Below are positions 58,971 to 64,000 of a DNA stretch of 64,000 nt, in pieces. Position 1 is the first letter of the stretch. Each line of letters starts with the position of its first letter. The DNA lies in assembly GCA_016841745.1 (NCBI GenBank), contig JAENYO010000001.1, positions 432,799-496,798 of the forward strand. The letters are read 5' to 3'. The stretch is from Acetomicrobium hydrogeniformans. Lineage in GTDB: Bacteria; Synergistota; Synergistia; Synergistales; JAFGMB01. A program made the position numbers and the translations under genes. Under the pieces are notes generated by a model. The model saw only the letters and a list, made by a program, of their open reading frames with translations. It was not told the origin of the DNA and did no database searches.

Positions 58971-59768
58971 CTAAATACCTACTACTGCAATATCGAGCAT
59001 AGAAGCAAGATCACAGAAACTTTCCTTATCAAGGATAATTGTTTTATTCGCCTCAACAGCAAGACAGGTCAATCCGGATTTTTTCATATTTTCAAGAGTT
59101 GTTATCCCAATCGTAGGAAGATCAAACCGTTCGTCCTGTCCAGGCTTCATCATTTTGACCACAACCCCACCCCGACTAAGATTTTCTGTCCTTTTCAAGG
59201 TTTCATCTGTTCCTTCCATGGCTTCAACGGCAACCACCGATCCATCAGAAATAACAATGGTCTGACCAAAGGAAAGAGGAAGTAATGTCTTCATTATTTC
59301 TACCCCATACCGGATATCTTCCTGCTCCGCGGTGGTAGGTGCTCTTCCACCAATATTCCCTGGATTAGCGAAAAGGTCAGGAATAAGATCCCTGTATGAA
59401 ATAACATGGAGGCCCAGATCCTCAAAGGTAGCGACGATCATTCCCAGTAAGCTGTGGTCATCCTTGATTTTCAGTCTAGAGAGCATTTCCCTGCCCAGAT
59501 CATCCAGTACCTCAGGTTTATAGATCAGGCTTTTAGGAACCATCCCTGCAAGAATTACAGACACTATACCGCTGCCTTTGATATCGCCTATAATTCCCGC
59601 AAAATCCAGACTCTGCAAAGATCGTATTTCAAGACCCATTGTTTTGAACTCCGAATGATCTGCTCTCAGGGAATAAATAACGGGATTAAAGGAACCAGAG
59701 ATCAGACTCCTGCATATTTCCAGAGGCAGGCTTCCCTCACCGGCAATTAAAGCGATCTTTTCTTTCAT
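58971..59768 (-). CDS. lpxI: UDP-2,3-diacylglucosamine pyrophosphatase LpxI
   Basis: A 265-residue LpxI (DUF1009) protein, which hydrolyses UDP-2,3-diacylglucosamine to lipid X and UMP and replaces LpxH. LIAGEGSLPLEICRSL near the N-terminus, AGMVPKSLIYKP, PTTAEQEDIRYG and the GAP-like GTDETLKRT segment fit the family. AGGA is five bases before the ATG. It lies between lptF/G and lpxB. No LpxH-like gene is in the window. Confidence 0.93.
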   Translation of the reverse strand: MKEKIALIAGEGSLPLEICRSLISGSFNPVIYSLRADHSEFKTMGLEIRSLQSLDFAGIIGDIKGSGIVSVILAGMVPKSLIYKPEVLDDLGREMLSRLKIKDDHSLLGMIVATFEDLGLHVISYRDLIPDLFANPGNIGGRAPTTAEQEDIRYGVEIMKTLLPLSFGQTIVISDGSVVAVEAMEGTDETLKRTENLSRGGVVVKMMKPGQDERFDLPTIGITTLENMKKSGLTCLAVEANKTIILDKESFCDLASMLDIAVVGI

Positions 59769-59797
59769 TTTTTCCTACCTTTTTAAATAATAATATT

Positions 59798-60901
59798 TTA
59801 ATAATTTACCCTTCGGGCAAGAAAGGCTCCAAAAAATAAAAAGATAATATTGGGCAGCCAGGCAGCCAGAAATGGAGGAAGACCACCTGCCTGACCAAGT
59901 GCCCGGCAGATGGACATAACAACATAATATGCAAAGACAATAATGATGCTCAATCCAAAACCGATCCCAGGTCCTGTTCGTTGCGGCCTCACACCCAGTG
60001 CAGCCCCGACAAGGGCCAGAACAAGTGTAGCCCATGGGATTGCTAATCTCAGATGATACATTACCCTTAAAGGCAGAAGATTCGCTCCTTGGGACTTTAG
60101 AAGATTTATATGGGCCGAAAGCTCAAAGAGTCCCATATCTTCCGGATCCCGGGATGCCCTGGCCACCTGTCCTGGATTAAGCTCCAGTGATATCTTCTGA
60201 TTTTTGAACTTGTAGAGAATATTTACCTTACCGTCAGATGTAACATCAAACACTTCTCCCTGCTCCAAGGTCCATTCTCCATTTTGCCAGATGCCCTTTT
60301 CCGCAGTGGTTATCTTTCTCAAATGTCCCTTTTCAAATTCCTGAATAAGGATCTCACTCATTATTCCAAGACGAGGTTTAAGCATGTTGATATAAATCAC
60401 ACGGTTCAGGCGGCCTTCGCTTTCTTCTCGTAGAAAGATCCTTTCCTTAAGTAGGGATGGCCTCTCCTTTGCAACTTCATAGCGCATAATATTATCGGCC
60501 GCCCTGTTTGCCATTGGAACTACGGTTTCATTGAACATAAGAGCAACTGCGCCAATGAAAAAAGCAGAAATGATGACAGGTCTTATTATCCTCTGAAAAG
60601 CAACTCCTGAGGCTTTAAGGGCTATGAGTTCACTATTGGCGGAGAGTCTTCCAAAACTCAGCAAGGTGGAAAGGAGACATGCCATTGGCAGGGTAAGCGT
60701 TATCACTGAAGGCAGTTTATAGGAGAAAAGCCTGGCTACGACCCAGAATGATACACCCTTTTCGATTATCAGGTCTGCAATATCAAAAAGCAGGTCACCA
60801 GCGACCATGATAACGGTGAATGACATAACACCAAAAAAGAATGATCCAGAAAGTTCTTTGATTATGTATCTGTCCAGAATCAGACTTTTAGACATTTTCA
60901 T
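59798..60901 (-). CDS. LptF/LptG family LPS export permease
   Basis: A 367-residue YjgP/YjgQ-type permease with about three N-terminal helices (GSFFFGVMSFTVIMVAGDLLF), a periplasmic jellyroll domain (about 120-260) and three C-terminal helices, as in LptF and LptG. These extract LPS from the inner membrane with the LptB ATPase. Only one such gene is in the window, so F or G cannot be told. AGGAG lies seven bases before the ATG, which overlaps the kdsC end by 14 bp. Confidence 0.92.
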   Translation of the reverse strand: MKMSKSLILDRYIIKELSGSFFFGVMSFTVIMVAGDLLFDIADLIIEKGVSFWVVARLFSYKLPSVITLTLPMACLLSTLLSFGRLSANSELIALKASGVAFQRIIRPVIISAFFIGAVALMFNETVVPMANRAADNIMRYEVAKERPSLLKERIFLREESEGRLNRVIYINMLKPRLGIMSEILIQEFEKGHLRKITTAEKGIWQNGEWTLEQGEVFDVTSDGKVNILYKFKNQKISLELNPGQVARASRDPEDMGLFELSAHINLLKSQGANLLPLRVMYHLRLAIPWATLVLALVGAALGVRPQRTGPGIGFGLSIIIVFAYYVVMSICRALGQAGGLPPFLAAWLPNIIFLFFGAFLARRVNY

Positions 60902-61385
60902 TGATATTCTCCTGAAAGGATAGGCTGTTAATATAAATTATTTTTTCGCAGATCTCACGAACAGCACCATGACCACCCTGAGAGGAAGTAACATGGTCCG
61001 CTATCTTTTTTACAGCAGGCCTGGCATTTGCCACAGCAAAGCCCAGGCCTGCCCATTCCATGCAGTCTATATCATTTATATCATCACCTGCAAAGGCTAT
61101 TTCCTCTCTTGAAACATCCAATTCCTCCGCAAGCTCTTGAAGAACCCTCAATTTATGCAAAACACCGTTATAAAGCAAAGAAATACCAAGTTCCTTTGCT
61201 CTCAGTTGTGTAGCCTTTGAATAACGGCCGCTTACTATAGCTACATGGACAGAACTTTTCTGCAGAAGGACAATACCCATTCCATCCTGAATGTCGAACC
61301 TTTTAAATTCGCTGCCACTGCCGTCTATGTAGACTCCCCCATCAGTAAGGGTGCCGTCAACATCAAGCACAAGGAGTTTAATCAT
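60888..61385 (-). CDS. kdsC: Kdo 8-phosphate phosphatase (HAD family)
   Basis: A 165-residue capless HAD phosphatase with LVLDVDGTLTDGGVY at the N-terminus, FDIQDGMGIVLLQ, VSGRYSKAT and AFAGDDINDID. The length and these motifs match KdsC, which releases phosphate from Kdo 8-phosphate made by KdsA. Its ATG overlaps the lpxA end by eight bases, so Kdo and lipid A synthesis are tied together here. Confidence 0.94.
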   Translation of the reverse strand: MIKLLVLDVDGTLTDGGVYIDGSGSEFKRFDIQDGMGIVLLQKSSVHVAIVSGRYSKATQLRAKELGISLLYNGVLHKLRVLQELAEELDVSREEIAFAGDDINDIDCMEWAGLGFAVANARPAVKKIADHVTSSQGGHGAVREICEKIIYINSLSFQENINENV

Positions 61386-62190
61386 TACCTGACGTGTTAA
61401 TAAGAACTTTGGGCCAGAATTCTACGCCTCTTTTTGAGCCTCTGAGAAAGTCAAGTATTTCATCCGTAAAAAGATTACCGGACATTGTGACTTCTATTTC
61501 GGAAATAGCTTTCCTGAATGGAAGTCCCGAATGGTAGAGCGATTTATATAAAGACTTGATAGCCGATCTATGGGAAGCATCATAACCGGCCCTTTTCAAG
61601 CCAACCCTGTTGATTCCGAAGATCCTGCCAGGGTGTCCATCCACAAGCATAAAGGGAGGTATATCCTTCACTATTTTTGAGAGGCCGCCAACCATGCAGA
61701 GCCTTCCTATCCTTACAAACTGATGAACCCCGGCTATTCCGCCTATAACAGCATTGTCTCCCACTGATGAATGCCCTGCAAAACCAGCCTTGTTGGCAAT
61801 GGTTACGTTATTGCCTATTTTGACATTGTGGCCCAGATGGACTCCTTCCATGAGAAAACAGTCATTTCCTACAGAGGTACAGGAACCCTCTCCTGTAGAA
61901 CGGTTTATGGTTACATTTTCTCTTATAATATTATTGTTTCCGATCAGGACCCACGTTTCTTCTCCCTTGAAATCCCTATCCTGAGGGTCCCCTCCAAGAA
62001 CAACATTTTCATAGACATTACAACCATGTCCCATTTCGACATAGTCATGGACAGAAACAAAGGCTTTCAGTTCTGTACCGGTTCCTATTCTTACTTTATC
62101 CGAAACAATACAGTAAGGTCCTATACTCACTCCATCTTCAATCTCTGCTTTGGGCGATACTAAAGCTGTCGGATGAATTTCCACTGCCAT
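61378..62190 (-). CDS. lpxA: UDP-N-acetylglucosamine acyltransferase
   Basis: A 270-residue left-handed beta-helix acyltransferase catalysing the first lipid A step, 3-O-acylation of UDP-GlcNAc. Hexapeptide repeats run from about residue 5 to 190; the catalytic His is in AGHSSV, with GGIAGVHQFVRIG after it, and a C-terminal helical part follows. GGAG lies eight bases before the ATG. Five bases after fabZ. Acyl-chain length cannot be judged without the ruler residue comparison. Confidence 0.96.
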   Translation of the reverse strand: MAVEIHPTALVSPKAEIEDGVSIGPYCIVSDKVRIGTGTELKAFVSVHDYVEMGHGCNVYENVVLGGDPQDRDFKGEETWVLIGNNNIIRENVTINRSTGEGSCTSVGNDCFLMEGVHLGHNVKIGNNVTIANKAGFAGHSSVGDNAVIGGIAGVHQFVRIGRLCMVGGLSKIVKDIPPFMLVDGHPGRIFGINRVGLKRAGYDASHRSAIKSLYKSLYHSGLPFRKAISEIEVTMSGNLFTDEILDFLRGSKRGVEFWPKVLINTSGND

Positions 62191-62195
62191 ATCTT

Positions 62196-62639
62196 CTACT
62201 CCTCCATGTTCAGGCTTCTGGCCACAAGGAAATTGTAATCAGCTTCAGCTGCCAGGTCTCCATCAACAGTCGAAAAAGCATGCACTTTACCGACGCGGCC
62301 TCTGCGTTTTGTTATTTCTGCCGTCGTTATGAGCTGGTCACCAGGTCTTACAGGCCTTCGAAATCTTGCCTTTTCTATACCAGTAAGATATGTCACCATA
62401 CCTTCAAGCTCGGGATCTGCAACTATCATCATTGCTGCTACCTGCCCCATAGCTTCAAGTATAAGAACTCCAGGCATTACAGGTTCTCCCGGGAAATGTC
62501 CCTGAAAGAAGGGTTCATTTATAGTTACATTCTTCAATCCTTTGATCCGGCCACTCTCAAAATCGATTATCCTGTCCACAAGCAGCAGGGGATATCTATG
62601 CGGCAAAGAATCAAGGATCTTGTGTATATCCAGTACCAT
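62196..62639 (-). CDS. fabZ: 3-hydroxyacyl-ACP dehydratase FabZ
   Basis: A 147-residue hotdog-fold dehydratase with the catalytic His in QGHFPGEPVMPGV and Glu in LILEAMGQ. It works in fatty acid elongation and competes with LpxA and LpxD for 3-hydroxyacyl-ACP, which is why it lies in lipid A operons. AAAGGAG precedes the ATG at nine bases. Its place between lpxC and lpxA is the common one. Confidence 0.96.
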   Translation of the reverse strand: MVLDIHKILDSLPHRYPLLLVDRIIDFESGRIKGLKNVTINEPFFQGHFPGEPVMPGVLILEAMGQVAAMMIVADPELEGMVTYLTGIEKARFRRPVRPGDQLITTAEITKRRGRVGKVHAFSTVDGDLAAEADYNFLVARSLNMEE

Positions 62640-62654
62640 CTAGGATCACTCCTT

Positions 62655-63494
62655 TTATAGTGTTATTACCTTTTTTCTGATCAGTTTCCGGGCCAGCCTG
62701 AGGTGGAGTGAATGTCCTCCCCTGAAACAAACTACATGGAAACATGGCGGCCCATCAAGAATGGCAAGATCGCCGATAAGATCCAGTATTTTGTGTCGGA
62801 CAAACTCATCTTTGAACCTGAGTCCTCCTTCTGTAAGAACTTCCCCTTCCCTCACCAGGATAGCATTGGAAAGATCGCCTCCCCTGGCAAGACCCTTTTG
62901 TCTCAGACTATCCATATCTTCCTCCAGAGCAAAGGTCCGTGCAGGTGCGATCTCATTGAGAAAAGTCTCTGGAGTAACTTCCACACTTTTCATCTGGGTT
63001 CCGATCATCCTATTTTCGTAGTCGATAACATAGGTTATCCTGAAAGATGAAGAGGGAAAGGCAAATATTGAGCTTCCCTGTTCCTCAAGATCCACCCCCA
63101 CAGGAAAAGAAATGGTTAAAGGCTTTACGTATTCGTTTTTTTCAAGAAAGCCAGTCCTGTTAAGAAGATCTACATAAGATCTAGCACTTCCGTCAAGGGA
63201 AGGGACCTCTATTCCCTTTTCAACGCAGATCTCCACATCATCGACTCCACAACCCCTTAGAGCAGCAAGAAGGTGCTCCACTGTTCCAAGTCTTATTCCC
63301 CCTGGAAAATGCAGTACCGTACCCCGGCCATCACCACTGAAAGATGCATGTGCAAGGGAAAATGTGGATTTGGTAAAATTGAATGAATAGCCATTTCCAC
63401 CACTCGGCTTCAGGATTATCCGGGATCTTTCGCCTGTATGAAGACCTATCCCTTCGAAAGAAATCGCTTCTTTTAAGGTTTTTCGATATCTCAA
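62655..63494 (-). CDS. lpxC: UDP-3-O-acyl-N-acetylglucosamine deacetylase
   Basis: A 279-residue zinc deacetylase that commits to lipid A synthesis. The zinc residues are visible: His in TVEHLLAAL, and HKILDLIGDLAI with His and Asp. IGLHTGERSRI at the start and DGSARSYVD also match. The frame is open upstream to 63539 inside lpxD, but the TTG at 63494, with AAGGGAG about ten bases upstream and only four bases after the lpxD stop, gives the normal N-terminus (LRYRKTLKEAI). Confidence 0.95.
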   Translation of the reverse strand: MRYRKTLKEAISFEGIGLHTGERSRIILKPSGGNGYSFNFTKSTFSLAHASFSGDGRGTVLHFPGGIRLGTVEHLLAALRGCGVDDVEICVEKGIEVPSLDGSARSYVDLLNRTGFLEKNEYVKPLTISFPVGVDLEEQGSSIFAFPSSSFRITYVIDYENRMIGTQMKSVEVTPETFLNEIAPARTFALEEDMDSLRQKGLARGGDLSNAILVREGEVLTEGGLRFKDEFVRHKILDLIGDLAILDGPPCFHVVCFRGGHSLHLRLARKLIRKKVITL

Positions 63495-63498
63495 TATA

Positions 63499-64000
63499 TT
63501 ATTTATCTCCCTTATCCAGACTGGAAAGGATCTTTTCAAGGGTCTTCACTTTCTTGAAAAGCTCAGGAAGTTTCTGGATCATGGCCAGTGTCCTATAATT
63601 CTTTCTGTGATCACGGGCAGGAAAACCGGAAACCACGGCACCTGGGGGAACATCCTTTATGGCTCCTCCCATAGCCGCCACCTGAGCTCCTTTCCCAACC
63701 CTTACGTGATCCGCTGTGCCACTTCTAGCTGCCATAATAACGCTGTCTTCAAGAACAGAACTTCCTGCGATCCCTGTCTGGGCAACCAGGAGACAACCCC
63801 TGCCGATATCAGAATTATGGCCAATATGAACATGATCATCTGTTTTAACCCCATCACGGATAATAGTGTCACCCAGAGTGCCTCGGTCCACTGTACAACA
63901 GGCACCGATCTCTACATTATTCCCTATGATAACCCTTCCGACCTGCGGTATCTTTATCGGCTCCGCGCCATCAGATGATGGAATAAAGCCAAACCCATCA
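63499..64000 (-). CDS. lpxD: UDP-3-O-acylglucosamine N-acyltransferase (5' part outside window)
   Basis: The C-terminal 166 residues of LpxD, which adds the N-linked acyl chain to deacetylated UDP-acyl-GlcN. The visible part begins DGFGF and continues through KIPQVGRVIIGNNVEIGA, the TVDRGTLGDT turn, the catalytic His in HIGHNSDIG and the late PPGAVVSGFPARDH. Hexapeptide repeats continue to about 40 residues before the end, followed by a helical tail. A GTG at 63891 is in frame but is not the true start, because conserved LpxD sequence continues to the window edge. Confidence 0.95.
   Translation of the reverse strand, partial: DGFGFIPSSDGAEPIKIPQVGRVIIGNNVEIGACCTVDRGTLGDTIIRDGVKTDDHVHIGHNSDIGRGCLLVAQTGIAGSSVLEDSVIMAARSGTADHVRVGKGAQVAAMGGAIKDVPPGAVVSGFPARDHRKNYRTLAMIQKLPELFKKVKTLEKILSSLDKGDK

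Noticed and set aside
63499-63891. Treating the last gene as a 130-residue protein starting at GTG 63891
   Set aside because: Translation upstream in the same frame gives conserved LpxD sequence to the window edge, so the gene is simply cut.

Overview
The window reads as chromosomal DNA of a diderm, anaerobic, amino-acid or peptide fermenting bacterium, most likely a member of the Synergistota. The basis is a gamma-alpha fused 2-oxoacid:ferredoxin oxidoreductase, a CstA peptide/pyruvate-type transporter, an outer-membrane porin carrying an SLH domain, the CsaB/DUF5693 pair, LpxI rather than LpxH, and frequent TTG starts behind strong Shine-Dalgarno (SD) sites. This placement is inference from gene content, not a database match. 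Nearly all genes are on the minus strand; only tRNA-Val, greA and an ECF transporter component are on plus. No phage, insertion sequence, CRISPR array or rRNA was seen.

Layout, low to high coordinates: (1) 1-4600, korB (cut by the window edge), korA, cstA and an orphan gene. (2) 4.8-20 kb, tRNA-Val, purA, then a cell wall and division run: YibQ-like deacetylase, CtpA protease, EnvC-like LytM factor, FtsX, FtsE, a two-gene transketolase, CsaB pyruvyltransferase, DUF5693 membrane protein, Maf, DUF4321, UppP, RNase J, with greA divergent. (3) 20-31 kb, LptD and LptC, three exported proteins of unknown function, pyrG, a triple-LysM M23 peptidase, rho, transaldolase. (4) 31-36 kb, ECF S component, DUF4392 protein, pfkA, an exported coiled-coil protein, and the SLH porin with a long leader. 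(5) 36-48 kb, ADP-heptose synthesis (GmhB-like, HldE, GmhA, HldD) and LPS core glycosyltransferases, including a duplicated and truncated gene. (6) 48-64 kb, a Kdo/lipid A operon: waaA, kdsD, kdsA, lpxK (fused), msbA, an lpxB-like gene, lpxB, lpxI, lptF/G, kdsC, lpxA, fabZ, lpxC, lpxD (cut by the window edge).

The genes fit one theme, building the outer envelope. Regions 5 and 6 supply heptose, Kdo and lipid A. MsbA, LptF/G, LptC and LptD would move LPS outward. CsaB and the SLH porin suggest that the outer membrane is tethered to a pyruvylated wall polymer. FtsEX, the LytM factor, CtpA and the YibQ-like protein would handle septal wall cleavage. CMP-Kdo synthetase (kdsB) is not in the window.

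The most unusual points are: an LpxK fused to an LpxB-like domain, so that three LpxB-type modules sit in one operon; a partial glycosyltransferase duplication; a heptosyltransferase-like gene with no ordinary start codon; a degenerate two-domain GmhB with a probable C-terminal frameshift; a porin promoter with a 20-bp spacer filled by a perfect dyad, and a leader that can pair with its own SD; and two paralogous exported proteins that I cannot assign to a known family.
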